Shown piece by piece: positions 51,159-60,461 of a stretch of DNA of 64,000 nt (position 1 is its first letter; the number at the start of each line of letters is the position of its first letter). The stretch covers positions 1 to 64,000 of the forward strand of contig JAGVPB010000024.1 in NCBI GenBank assembly GCA_020052415.1, written 5' to 3'. The notes beneath the pieces were generated by a model that was given only the letters and a program-made list of their open reading frames with translations, was not told the DNA's origin and searched no databases. The position numbers and the translations under genes were made by a program. This stretch comes from Bacteroidales bacterium. GTDB lineage: Bacteria; Bacteroidota; Bacteroidia; Bacteroidales; JAADJA01.

Positions 51159-53213
51159 TTAATCCGGCCGGTTGTTTTGCTTCAGAACATTCAGGATGGA
51201 ATCGAGGAACTGTTGCCTCTTAAAAGGCTTGGAAATATAATCATCCATACCGGCTTCAATGCATAAATCTTTATCCGACTTCATTGCATAGGCTGTCAGA
51301 GCTATGATGGGTGTTCGCCTCCCAATCGTTTTTTCATAATCCCTGATGATCTTTGTGGCGTCATATCCATTCATCACAGGCATTTGAACGTCCATAAGGA
51401 CGAGATCGTATTTATTGGCTTTAAACATTTCAACTGCAGCTTCGCCATTATCAACCGTGGTGATTTCCCAATCCTGAGACTTAGTGATTGCCTTGATGAG
51501 GAACTGATTTGCTTCATTATCCTCAGCAAGAAGAATTTTCACTTTTTTAAACTTTATTTCTATATTTCCCTCGGGTATGTTCATTACCTCCGCAATATTA
51601 ATACTATTTTTTAAATGTATTGCAAACGGAATTGAAATGATAAATCTGCTGCCACTGCCCTGTTCACTTTCAACCCTGATTTTACCTTCCATCATTTCTA
51701 CCAGCCTTTTTGTGATCGCTAATCCGAGGCCTGCTCCTTTTATTTTTTTGGTAAGATAATGATCGAGTTGTTTAAAATCATCAAAAATCATTTCGAGATG
51801 ATCATTGATTATTCCTATTCCTGTATCTTCAACCAACACCTCTGTCCGGGCGAGATTACCGGATTTTTCGCTTTTTACAACAATCCAAACCGATCCTTCT
51901 TCAGTAAATTTTATTGCATTGCTTAATACGTTTATAAGTATTTGTTTAAATTTATTTAGATCGCCAAACAGGTCATTTTCCGTGATCCCATCAATATTAA
52001 TATCAACTTTAATATTCTTTTTTAATGCCGCATCCTTAAAATATCCGGTTGTTTCATTTATCGTCTCATCGAGTCTGAAATCAACAGGATGCAACCGGAT
52101 CTTGCCCGATTCAATTCTTGAATAATCAAATATATCATTTACAATCTGCACAAGTTGATTCCCTGAATCTTCAATCATATTGAGTATTCTCGCTTTTCTT
52201 TCATCTTTTTCCTGGCTCGATAGCATTTCCGAAAAGCCAATAATCCCATTCAATGGGGTTCTTATTTCATGACTCATATTTGCCAGAAACTGGTTCTTAG
52301 CCTCGTTAGCCTTTTTCGATTCTTCAACAGCCTTTTTCAGGTTCTCTTCCATAAAGTATCTCTTTTGCTCGAGTGACAGAACTTTGGCAAGAGTACCTAT
52401 TATATTTACTTCGGTGTTGGAGAATTTTTTTGGAATTGTATCCACTACACACAGGGATCCTATTGTCTTTCCATCAACAATAACGGGCATTCCAAGGTAG
52501 GATCGTAAACCATACTTCATAACATTGGGATCAGAATAAAAAAACTCAGTGCCCGTGATGTCCTCGATTATAACAGGTTTATCAACACCCTTAATAGTGG
52601 CTTCAAAACATATATGGCCATCGGGTTTATCTATCCGGTCAAGGTCGGCAGGTGCATTATAATCCGACCATGTTATCAATGACCTTGTTTCGTCATCAAT
52701 CCTGTTATATAACGAACAGGCACAGGGAATAATATCATTTGTTTTTTTTACGACAGTATGAATATTTTGTGTCGGGTCCAAACCCATTTCCAGAAAAAGA
52801 TGATTAAGACCATTGATTTGATTTTCATGAATTATGTGGGTTGTGATATCATTAAATAAAAGTGTTACATTTTCATGATCTATGGCCTTTACATGAACAT
52901 CATACCACCTTTGGTTATATTCAAAATAAATTTTGTTTTGAAAGTATTCAAGGGTTTTGAAGTTTTGAGCGTTTAATATTAATTGTTCAGAAATCAGGTT
53001 TTTAATTTCCGGTATAGCCTCTGACAACCTGTTACCAACCAAATCATTCCGGCATTTTCCTGATAATTGTTCGTAGACATCATTAACATCCCGAAATATT
53101 AAGTCTATAGGTTTTTTATCGGAATTATATTCAATTTGAAAATTGGCAAAAGCAAGTGGAATATTGCTGATCAATTGATTGATCTCCGGCTTTAGTTGTT
53201 TGAAAATATCCAT
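51159..53213 (-). CDS. Soluble PAS-GAF hybrid histidine kinase
   Basis: The protein has 684 residues with no membrane segment, so it is cytosolic. A PAS-like domain covers about 15-120 (IFRDVNDVYEQLSG), a GAF domain about 140-290 (SYLGMPVIVDGKTIGSLCVV), HisKA with His315 in FLANMSHEIRTPLNG, an ATPase domain with INVLSNAIKFTEEG and GAGLGLAITKRLVEMM, and a receiver with Asp608 in VLMDVQMPVMNG. It senses a small molecule or redox/light cue inside the cell; which one cannot be read. No cognate regulator is nearby; its own receiver is probably the first acceptor. It lies 22 bp from pepE. Confidence 0.93.
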   Translation of the reverse strand: MDIFKQLKPEINQLISNIPLAFANFQIEYNSDKKPIDLIFRDVNDVYEQLSGKCRNDLVGNRLSEAIPEIKNLISEQLILNAQNFKTLEYFQNKIYFEYNQRWYDVHVKAIDHENVTLLFNDITTHIIHENQINGLNHLFLEMGLDPTQNIHTVVKKTNDIIPCACSLYNRIDDETRSLITWSDYNAPADLDRIDKPDGHICFEATIKGVDKPVIIEDITGTEFFYSDPNVMKYGLRSYLGMPVIVDGKTIGSLCVVDTIPKKFSNTEVNIIGTLAKVLSLEQKRYFMEENLKKAVEESKKANEAKNQFLANMSHEIRTPLNGIIGFSEMLSSQEKDERKARILNMIEDSGNQLVQIVNDIFDYSRIESGKIRLHPVDFRLDETINETTGYFKDAALKKNIKVDINIDGITENDLFGDLNKFKQILINVLSNAIKFTEEGSVWIVVKSEKSGNLARTEVLVEDTGIGIINDHLEMIFDDFKQLDHYLTKKIKGAGLGLAITKRLVEMMEGKIRVESEQGSGSRFIISIPFAIHLKNSINIAEVMNIPEGNIEIKFKKVKILLAEDNEANQFLIKAITKSQDWEITTVDNGEAAVEMFKANKYDLVLMDVQMPVMNGYDATKIIRDYEKTIGRRTPIIALTAYAMKSDKDLCIEAGMDDYISKPFKRQQFLDSILNVLKQNNRPD

Positions 53214-53235
53214 TGATAATCTTTATCAGAACTAA

Positions 53236-53970
53236 TTAAAGCAGGAAATTGATATTCGAACCAGGGTTGTATTCTTTTGTATTAATTCCAAATTTAAAAA
53301 CCCTCATTGGTCTTTGGCCCTTCAGTTCAATCTTATGATCAGCCACTGAAAGTAATGTACCTTCTCGAAGGCCCGCAACATACACATTATTGTTTACTAC
53401 CATAAATTCTTCTATTCTTTGTTCACGCGACTCTCCTCCATGACCTTCAATAACGGCATCAATATAATGCGGGTTGATCTGAAAAGGAACAAGATTAAGA
53501 CAGTTCATACTTTCAGGTTCCACGATCGGCATATCGTTGGTTGTCCTCATTGTAGGACAGGCAATGTTTGCACCTGCGCTCCAGCCAAGAAATCCCACAC
53601 CGTTCTCCACAGCCTCCCTGATGACTTTCATTAATTTTAACTGGTGGAGCATGTAAACCAGATGAAAGGTATTTCCTCCTCCAACTGCAATGGCAAGTGC
53701 ATCCTTTACTGATTGTGCAGGATCTGTTTCCCGGTGAATTGAATAAATTTCAAAACCCATAGAATTAAATACGGTACTGACCCTTTCCTCATAAGCATCA
53801 TAAGAGGCTTCCAATCCGTCATAGGATAAAGCAATCCCCGCATAAGGAATAAATAATATCCGTTTCACACCGATACATTCCAGGAATTTTTTTATGTGTG
53901 GTTTTGGCCATTCAAGGTACTCTTCACCAAAGTTCGTAGAATTACTTATCAGTAACAATCTCTTTTTCAT
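53236..53970 (-). CDS. pepE: Dipeptidase E (alpha-aspartyl dipeptidase, S51)
   Basis: The protein has 244 residues from the ATG at 53970 (seven fewer than the longest frame). Peptidase S51 motifs: LLLISNSTNFGEEYLEWP at the N terminus, VGGGNTFHLVYMLHQ near 96-110, the nucleophile Ser131 in FLGWSAGANIACPTMRTTND, and INPHYID with the expected His near 168. It cleaves Asp-Xaa dipeptides in the cytoplasm. The hybrid kinase gene follows on the same strand 22 bp later; a link is possible but not obvious. Confidence 0.93.
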   Translation of the reverse strand: MKKRLLLISNSTNFGEEYLEWPKPHIKKFLECIGVKRILFIPYAGIALSYDGLEASYDAYEERVSTVFNSMGFEIYSIHRETDPAQSVKDALAIAVGGGNTFHLVYMLHQLKLMKVIREAVENGVGFLGWSAGANIACPTMRTTNDMPIVEPESMNCLNLVPFQINPHYIDAVIEGHGGESREQRIEEFMVVNNNVYVAGLREGTLLSVADHKIELKGQRPMRVFKFGINTKEYNPGSNINFLL

Positions 53971-54026
53971 AGAATTATGTTTATTTTGCATTTTTTTACT
54001 CCTAAGGAGTCGCTAATATACACATT

Positions 54027-56762
54027 CTATCTTAAAACGAACCAATCTTTTTTTGAAATTTTTAAAAAGTGGAAATTTAACCGTTGTGGCAGATAGGCTT
54101 TTGTAAAATATTTATAAAGCGGTTTGCCTGAAGTGTATTCTTCTGCAAGAACCTGAGGGTCAATCAAAGAATTCGAAATTTTATCAAAAATTGCCATTTT
54201 ATTGCCTAGTTTGTTCTGGATGGATTTTGTGTCGCTAATTGCCAGATTATTATTATCTATTACTGCCAGTAATCTGATGGCAATAAATAAATCCTGCCGG
54301 TTACTAAGAAAATCAATCAATGATTCGAATAATTCAAGGTTTTTTTTGACGGAGAAAAAACAATAAAGAGGCAATGGTTCCAATTGTTTTCGGATCATTT
54401 CATAGTTATCGGACAAGTATTCCAGTTGCCGGTATATTTCGAGAAATCTCTGAAAGTCTTTGGTGATAAGTGCATCCTTTGCTTCCTGTGCAAGAATCTG
54501 ATACTTTGCCGGAGGATTATACTTTTCTTTCAATTCAACTACAAAATCACGATCAATTTCACAATAATAATTGTTAAGGGTTATTTTTTCAGCAGCATCA
54601 AGTACATTTACGGCATTCACATAATCACCTAATCTGACCGATAAGTAAAAGGAGTCTATAACATGATTGAATTCATTGTGCGCTGTTTCACAATATTTTT
54701 CGAAAATATCATTGTTGAGTCTTGTAAGATTTTCCTGAATACCGGCTTCATACATCAATCCGTACTCTTTCTGTAAATTAATGCACTGATCGTATATTTT
54801 TCTTGCTTCCTTCAACTGGTTCTTTTTTACTTTTACCTCACCCAAACTGCACATATCGTTCAAAACAGGAGAAGCAGCAATTGAAAACAACTCCGCAAGT
54901 TCACAATCATATTCAAAATTAGCTTTTTCCTGCAGCTCAATAGCCTCAAGTAATAATTCATAACCCAAATGGTAATTGCCGTTGCTTAGTACAGTCCTGC
55001 CATCAATAATTAATTGCTTAAATGTGTTATAGTTAACAGCAGAGAGTATCTGATCATACTGGCTACAGGGTATAATTTGAGCCGGATGAAGCATAAATAA
55101 TTCATTCACTTTATCAACCAAAACCTTAGCACCTGAATAGTTTTCATTTGATAATTCTGTTTCAGCCTGCTGAAGCAGATTATTATACAAACCATTCCTT
55201 GAACAGATTAAACCGTGGTCAATATCGTACTGATAATTGAACCTCTTGATTTTTTGACATATTAATCCTGCATGTTCAAAACATTCAACAGCATCCTGAA
55301 ATACCCTTTTTTGATTCAATTCATTTCCTCTGGCAATGTACAAAATAATGAGTTTTTCAGACATGCCGGTCAGGTAATCATCCAAAATAATGGATCTGCG
55401 ATTTTCATCCTGGAATGATTTGGCCTTCGCAATATAATTCCCTGCCAGCTCATAATTCCCCAGGTCAATAGCCTTGTTTATCAGTAACAGGTAAGAATCG
55501 TAAATTCCGTAATTTGCCCGTGAAATCAGGATTGTCAGTTCGGTTGGAATGCCAGTATTTTTTGTTGAATTATAGAATCGTTGAGCATTGTGCAACAATC
55601 CAAGCGCTGCAAGATAATTCTGGTCATTAATTAAATTTGAAGCTTCGCGTATAAATAAGTCAAATATTTCATTGCTGAACTTTTCAATTAAATAATCGGC
55701 ATTAACGGCAAAATCAGTCCTGCTGATCATTCGCTTCATATCTTGTTTAAACCGCTGAACCATAACAGCGTTATAATTAATCAACCCGAGATTATAAAAG
55801 TAATTGGAATGTGAATGAGTTACTGTTTGAGAATGCATGATAATCTTAGTTGCTGTCTTAACAAAAGCATCCGCATATTGATCCAATGAGTTATTAAAAC
55901 TCACATTATTAGTTGATTTCAATAAAATTTCAAAATATTCGGTGTATCTTACAAGTTGGTTTTGGAAGTATGCAAGTTTTTGAAAATATCCGGCGAAATC
56001 ATTATTTTCGATATCCAGATTTTGGACAAATGGCTCATTTGAAACTATCTCATACAGTCTTTCAAGCTCCTTAAGGTTTAAGTAAAGGTCAATAAGTGAA
56101 CTTCTGCGGGTTTCAATATCGGAAAATTCTTTAAGCACGTGGTCCATTAATGCGACTGAGGCATAATAGTCGTCAATATTTGCTATTTTTTCATCAAATC
56201 GTTTTTCTGCTTCATGAGTTGAATAGAACCTTGTTTTTTCAAATTTTAATAAAAACTTTTGCGATTCATCTGGTACATCGAAATCATATTCCATTTTGCA
56301 CCTGCCGTTTTCATCTAGTGAAATACCTTCGAACCTCCGGTTGTCCACATAATTATTTTCACAAACCAAAATAATATTAAAGTCGGCTTTTTGAGGCATT
56401 AACACATCAGAAATGTCGAAACCTTTATAGAAAACATCGCCGGTGCACTTTTGTCCGATCAGGTCAACAGTTATTGTACAAGTGTTTGGTGCGGAATTTT
56501 TAATCGAATTATTTAAAGTATATTGAAAGGTAAAGCTGGTGTTATAAAGGCTCGTTAGGTTGTATTTCGCTATTTCCCTAATGAAATAATTGGTTGTTGC
56601 ATTTTCGGGCCGGGGGGATTCGGAATACCAAAAAATGAAAGAGTTATTTATGCTGTATTCCAATGCTGTTTCAGAAGCATAAGTGATGGAAACTAATTGC
56701 AGGCAAAAGACGGTAACTAACCTGACTAAATATTTTCGCACAGGATTAATAATAAATTTCAA
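54027..56762 (-). CDS. Large secreted alpha-helical repeat protein, unknown
   Basis: The protein has 911 residues. The start is TTG at 56762, as no ATG is near, and a signal peptide ends near ITYAS. Residues about 35-190 look like a beta domain (FTFQYTLNNSIKN, CTITVDLIGQKCTGDVFYKG). Residues about 200-850 are continuous helices with TPR/HAT-like spacing (for example NYLAALGLLHNAQRFYNS, LGNYELAGNYIAKAKSFQD, AVECFEHAGLICQKIK). No enzyme motif and no sorting domain. I recognise no named family. It could be a periplasmic or surface scaffold. It is monocistronic, between pepE and the tRNA-Leu pair. Confidence 0.75.
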   Translation of the reverse strand: MKFIINPVRKYLVRLVTVFCLQLVSITYASETALEYSINNSFIFWYSESPRPENATTNYFIREIAKYNLTSLYNTSFTFQYTLNNSIKNSAPNTCTITVDLIGQKCTGDVFYKGFDISDVLMPQKADFNIILVCENNYVDNRRFEGISLDENGRCKMEYDFDVPDESQKFLLKFEKTRFYSTHEAEKRFDEKIANIDDYYASVALMDHVLKEFSDIETRRSSLIDLYLNLKELERLYEIVSNEPFVQNLDIENNDFAGYFQKLAYFQNQLVRYTEYFEILLKSTNNVSFNNSLDQYADAFVKTATKIIMHSQTVTHSHSNYFYNLGLINYNAVMVQRFKQDMKRMISRTDFAVNADYLIEKFSNEIFDLFIREASNLINDQNYLAALGLLHNAQRFYNSTKNTGIPTELTILISRANYGIYDSYLLLINKAIDLGNYELAGNYIAKAKSFQDENRRSIILDDYLTGMSEKLIILYIARGNELNQKRVFQDAVECFEHAGLICQKIKRFNYQYDIDHGLICSRNGLYNNLLQQAETELSNENYSGAKVLVDKVNELFMLHPAQIIPCSQYDQILSAVNYNTFKQLIIDGRTVLSNGNYHLGYELLLEAIELQEKANFEYDCELAELFSIAASPVLNDMCSLGEVKVKKNQLKEARKIYDQCINLQKEYGLMYEAGIQENLTRLNNDIFEKYCETAHNEFNHVIDSFYLSVRLGDYVNAVNVLDAAEKITLNNYYCEIDRDFVVELKEKYNPPAKYQILAQEAKDALITKDFQRFLEIYRQLEYLSDNYEMIRKQLEPLPLYCFFSVKKNLELFESLIDFLSNRQDLFIAIRLLAVIDNNNLAISDTKSIQNKLGNKMAIFDKISNSLIDPQVLAEEYTSGKPLYKYFTKAYLPQRLNFHFLKISKKDWFVLR

Positions 56763-56919
56763 TTTGCAACATTTTTATTTTCGACCCAATCCAAGTCATT
56801 TTATTCATCTAAAAACATCCCGGGGCAAGGGTTTATACGTACGTACTGATTTTGGTTGCAAAAGATGCGATGAAACTGAAGTGCACAAAAAAACGCCTTG
56901 TAATTATCAGGCGACTGTG

Positions 56920-57003
56920 TGCCCGGAACAGGACTCGAACCTGCACAGCCTTGCGGCTACTGGTCCCTGAAACCAGCGCGTCTACCAATTCCGCCATCCG
57001 GGC
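56920..57003 (-). tRNA. tRNA-Leu (anticodon CAG)
   Basis: On the minus strand, an 84-nt class II tRNA with acceptor GCCCGGA / TTCCGGGC, discriminator A, anticodon loop TTCAGGG, a long variable arm (GTAGCCGCAAGGCTGT) and T loop GTTCGAGTC. CCA is not encoded. Confidence 0.97.
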
Positions 57004-57009
57004 AATTTA

Positions 57010-57079
57010 GTTTCAGGTTCAAAGTTCAAAGTTTCAGGTTGTCTTACCAAAAAATAACCTGCAACTTTGAACCTGAAAC
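57010..57079. repeat. 17-bp perfect inverted repeat between two tRNA-Leu genes
   Basis: Arms at 57010-57026 and 57063-57079 are perfect reverse complements made of the CAGGTTCAAAG / CTTTGAACCTG type of sequence seen in the other GAAC-rich tracts. It could fold in the tRNA precursor and be a processing or terminator structure. Confidence 0.85.
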
Positions 57080-57093
57080 CTTGAACCATTATG

Positions 57094-57177
57094 TGCCCAG
57101 GACAAGACTCGAACTTGCACGTCCGAACGGACACCAGCCCCTCAAGCTGGCGTGTCTACCAATTCCACCACCTGGGC
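57094..57177 (-). tRNA. tRNA-Leu (anticodon GAG)
   Basis: On the minus strand, an 84-nt class II tRNA with acceptor GCCCAGG / CCTGGGC, discriminator A, anticodon loop TTGAGGG, a long variable arm and T loop GTTCGAGTC. It is transcribed first; tRNA-Leu (CAG) follows 90 bp later, so the pair is probably one transcript. Confidence 0.97.
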
Positions 57178-57289
57178 AAAGGGTTTGCAAAAGTAACAAT
57201 TTTCGAAAACGAACTGTTAAATTAGTGATTTTTTTAATTTACCAATAAAATGTAATTAAACATATTGTGATAATAAGTTATGAAATTGT

Positions 57290-57297
57290 TAATTTTG
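57290..57297 (+). promoter_or_regulatory. -7 element TAATTTTG for the sulfotransferase-like gene
   Basis: It matches TAnnTTTG. The TSS expected about 6-8 bp on (about 57304) lies after the ATG at 57300, so it favours the ATG at 57327 as start. Confidence 0.5.
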
Positions 57298-57326
57298 CGA
57301 TGCTCAATAAAAAAAATTCAGCAATA

Positions 57327-57968
57327 ATGAAATTTGTTAAAATTTACGGTGAACAAAATTCAGGAACCATTTATCTTGAATGGTTGCTGAAAAAGAATCT
57401 GGATGCTGTTTTGCTTGATTCATACGACTTTGGATGGAAACATCGCATTGCACCATTGGAAGATGAATTGAATGATAAAATGAAGGATGAGGTGGTGTAC
57501 TTATGTCTTGTAAAAAACCCATATTCCTGGCTGATCTCCATGCACAAGAGGCCATACCATCATGAATCCCTGAAAAAACTTAGTTTTTCCGATTTCATTA
57601 AATATTCATACGGTGATTACAAAAATCCGGTAATTATGTGGAATCTTAAAAATTCTTCTTACCTGAAGCTTTCAGGTTACGTTAAGATTCATGAAATTGT
57701 AAAATATGAGGATATACTTGCAAAACCTGACGAGCTGATAATTTCTCTTTCAGACAAATACGGATTTACAAAAGATGTTTTCTTCAAAAATATCACCAAT
57801 CTTCTTACCAATTCTCACGGTGTAAAGCAGCAAAAATTTCATAAAGAATATTATCTTAATGAAGAATGGAAAAGAAATCTGCGATCAGAACATATAAAAC
57901 ACATCAATGAATTCCTGGATAAAGAAGTAATGGACAAACTTAATTATTCCTATCTCCAATATGTTTAG
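57327..57968 (+). CDS. Sulfotransferase-like protein
   Basis: The protein has 213 residues from the ATG at 57327. The N terminus VKIYGEQNSGTIYLEWLL resembles the PAPS 5'-phosphate loop of sulfotransferases, and LCLVKNPYSWLISMHKRPY near 71 resembles the 3'-phosphate motif. VKYEDILAKPDELI near 135 is also family-like. Substrate unknown; these enzymes sulfate carbohydrates or small molecules in the cytoplasm. The ORF extends upstream to 57267 but family similarity begins at the chosen Met. It overlaps the DUF4301 gene by 8 bp, so they are coupled. Confidence 0.75.
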   Translation: MKFVKIYGEQNSGTIYLEWLLKKNLDAVLLDSYDFGWKHRIAPLEDELNDKMKDEVVYLCLVKNPYSWLISMHKRPYHHESLKKLSFSDFIKYSYGDYKNPVIMWNLKNSSYLKLSGYVKIHEIVKYEDILAKPDELIISLSDKYGFTKDVFFKNITNLLTNSHGVKQQKFHKEYYLNEEWKRNLRSEHIKHINEFLDKEVMDKLNYSYLQYV

Positions 57969-59517
57969 CGCTTCCGATCTGCAGCAGATCCATCAAAAGG
58001 GTTCTGATTTAGAGAGTTTGTACCGGCAAATCGAAAATTTTAAAAAGGGATTCCCCTATGCGCATCTTGATAGAACAGCCACCATTGGCGACGGTATAAT
58101 ACAGCTGACTGAAAGCGAGGTCAGTCAAATGGTTTCGTATTATAATGGCCATGTAACTTCCCGTAAAATTATAAAATTTGTTCCGGCTTCAGGAGCGGCA
58201 AGCAGGATGTTCCAGACCTTGTTCAGCTTTCTTGAAAAGGCAACAAGCCCTGAGAAAATGCAAGAAGAATTGGCGAATGATAACGGTTTTAATTCTGTTA
58301 ACAATTTTATATCAGGAGTAAAAGATTTTGCATTCTACAACGATTTGAGGAAAACTATATTAAAAGATGGAGGCAGTATTGAAAAAAAACTGGCAAATAA
58401 AGAATATGCAATAATAATTGAATTTCTTTTGACCGGCAAAGGTCTGAACTACGGCAAACTTCCCAAAGGACTGCTAAAGTTTCATGCCTATCCCGGCTTT
58501 GAGAGATTTTCATTTGAGGAGCATATCGTTGAGGCAGCCAGTTACGGGCGATCTTGGAATAATGTGGCTTATATCCATTTTACTGTTTCACCGGAACATC
58601 TGAAATTGTTCACAAGCGAGGTAGAAAAAGTTAAAAAACACTATGAAGATTTGTTTGGGATAGCCCTGAACTATTCCTTTTCAGTACAGAAACCTTCTAC
58701 CGATACCATCGCTGTTGATTCAAATAACAATGCCTTCCGGGAGGAAGATGGCAGTTTGTTGTTCCGTCCTGGTGGGCATGGAGCGCTGCTAGAAAACCTT
58801 AACGACCTGGATGGGGATATTATATTTGTAAAGAACATTGATAACATTGTTCCCGACAGGCTTAGAGAGCCAACAATTACTTACAAAAAAGCGATCGGGG
58901 GACTGCTGATGAAACTTCAATCGAAAACTATTGATTTTTTAAATGAACTCGAAAAGGGAACAACAGATGACCGGTGTAACCAGATAGCCGAATTTGCAAA
59001 AACTGAACTTTATATTACTCTTCCCGATTCATTTAAAAATTATAGTCCTGAAAAAAAGAGGGAATTTCTGATCCACTATCTGAACCGGCCAATCCGGGTT
59101 TGCGGCATGGTTAAAAACGAAGGCGAGCCTGGTGGCGGGCCATTCTGGGTTAAGAATTCCAAAGGTGAAATTTCCCTACAGATCGTCGAATCCTCTCAAA
59201 TTGACTCAAAGGATTCTGATCAGTTAAAGATTTTACACACCGCAACACACTTCAATCCGGTTGACCTGGTATGCGGTATTAAAAATTATAAAGGTGAGCC
59301 TTTTAATCTTATGAACTATGTTGATCCGGAAACGGGTTTTATATCTGTAAAATCGAAGAACGGGAAAACCCTGAAAGCTCAGGAACTACCAGGTCTCTGG
59401 AATGGAGCTATGGCCGACTGGATCACATTGTTCGTTGAAGTTCCCATCATAACCTTCAATCCGGTCAAGACCGTAAATGACCTTTTAAGGCCTCAGCATC
59501 AGCCTGAAGGAACCTAA
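57961..59517 (+). CDS. DUF4301 protein, nucleotidyltransferase-like
   Basis: The protein has 518 residues and matches the Bacteroidota DUF4301 family in its opening SASDLQQIHQKG and GFPYAHLDRTATIGDGI. Two stretches look like a sugar-nucleotidyltransferase: KFVPASGAASRMF near 76 (like the glycine-rich nucleotide loop), and RPGGHGALLENLNDLDGDII followed by FVKNIDNIVPDRL near 270-300 (like the metal/sugar site with NIDN). No activity is established. It overlaps the sulfotransferase-like gene by 8 bp. It stands downstream of two tRNA genes and is followed by ribosomal genes with an unrelated role. Confidence 0.8.
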   Translation: MFSASDLQQIHQKGSDLESLYRQIENFKKGFPYAHLDRTATIGDGIIQLTESEVSQMVSYYNGHVTSRKIIKFVPASGAASRMFQTLFSFLEKATSPEKMQEELANDNGFNSVNNFISGVKDFAFYNDLRKTILKDGGSIEKKLANKEYAIIIEFLLTGKGLNYGKLPKGLLKFHAYPGFERFSFEEHIVEAASYGRSWNNVAYIHFTVSPEHLKLFTSEVEKVKKHYEDLFGIALNYSFSVQKPSTDTIAVDSNNNAFREEDGSLLFRPGGHGALLENLNDLDGDIIFVKNIDNIVPDRLREPTITYKKAIGGLLMKLQSKTIDFLNELEKGTTDDRCNQIAEFAKTELYITLPDSFKNYSPEKKREFLIHYLNRPIRVCGMVKNEGEPGGGPFWVKNSKGEISLQIVESSQIDSKDSDQLKILHTATHFNPVDLVCGIKNYKGEPFNLMNYVDPETGFISVKSKNGKTLKAQELPGLWNGAMADWITLFVEVPIITFNPVKTVNDLLRPQHQPEGT

Positions 59518-59700
59518 CAATCACCAGGCAAGTAACCAGCAATAAGATACCCAAATTGTTGAACCTGGATTCATTATTCTGGTTAAATTGATATCCCTTC
59601 AAAAAAACTTTTTCCAATTCAAAAAAATAATTGATCTTTGCACCCCTTAAAGTTAAAAGTAATTGACTCAATTTTAAATTAGTAATTCAAATTAAAACGT

Positions 59701-60417
59701 ATGCCAACGAAAATTAGACTGCAGAGAAAGGGTAAAAAGGGTCAGCCTTTTTATCATATTGTAATTGCGGATGGTCGTGCACCACGGGATGGCAAATTCA
59801 TCGAACGCATTGGCACATATAATCCGTTAACAAAACCGGCGGACATCAAAATGGATTTCGACCGGGCGCTTTACTGGCTTCAAACTGGAGCACAGCCAAC
59901 CGATACGGTAAGGGCTATCTTTTCTTATCACGGAGTTCTGTATAAGAATCATCTTGCAAAAGGAATAAAAAAAGGAGCTTTAACACAGGAACAAGCTGAT
60001 GTAAAATTCAGTGATTGGCTGAAAGAAAAACGGACGAAGATCGAAAGCAAAACCAAACAGGTTGAATCAGATAAAAAAGGTGAAAGCAAAAAGCGCCTTG
60101 ATGAGGAAAAAAAGGTGAATGAAGCAAGAGCAGAGGAACTTGCCAAAAAACGTGCTGCCGAACTTAAAGCTGAAGAGGCTAAAAAGCATAAAGCTGAAGA
60201 AGTTGTAGCTGAAACTCCTGTTGTAGCTCCAGTAGTTGAAGAACCAAAGGTTGAAGATGTTGTGGCCGAAGAATCAAAAGTCACTGAAATTGTAGCTGAA
60301 GAACCAAAGGCTGAAGAGGTTGTGGCTGAAGAATCAAAAGCCTCAGAGATTGTTGCCGAAGAACCAAAGGCTGAAGAGGAAGTTACTGAAGAACCGAAGG
60401 AAGAAAAACAGGATTAG
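59701..60417 (+). CDS. rpsP: 30S ribosomal protein S16 with long acidic tail
   Basis: The protein has 238 residues. Residues 1-60 are the S16 core ([58 protein letters not shown]). The basic helix around 100-155 is rich in Lys and Glu, and the last 75 residues are imperfect repeats of the type VAEEPKAEE / VAEESK, ending in EEKQD. S16 in most bacteria has about 80-90 residues and in Bacteroidota often about 180, so this tail is long even for the phylum. S16 binds 16S rRNA in the 30S body. It is followed by rimM, the usual partner. Confidence 0.95.
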   Translation: MPTKIRLQRKGKKGQPFYHIVIADGRAPRDGKFIERIGTYNPLTKPADIKMDFDRALYWLQTGAQPTDTVRAIFSYHGVLYKNHLAKGIKKGALTQEQADVKFSDWLKEKRTKIESKTKQVESDKKGESKKRLDEEKKVNEARAEELAKKRAAELKAEEAKKHKAEEVVAETPVVAPVVEEPKVEDVVAEESKVTEIVAEEPKAEEVVAEESKASEIVAEEPKAEEEVTEEPKEEKQD

Positions 60418-60461
60418 GTATTCGACAGTCATTGACTGAATAACAAATTAGTTCAGTCGTT

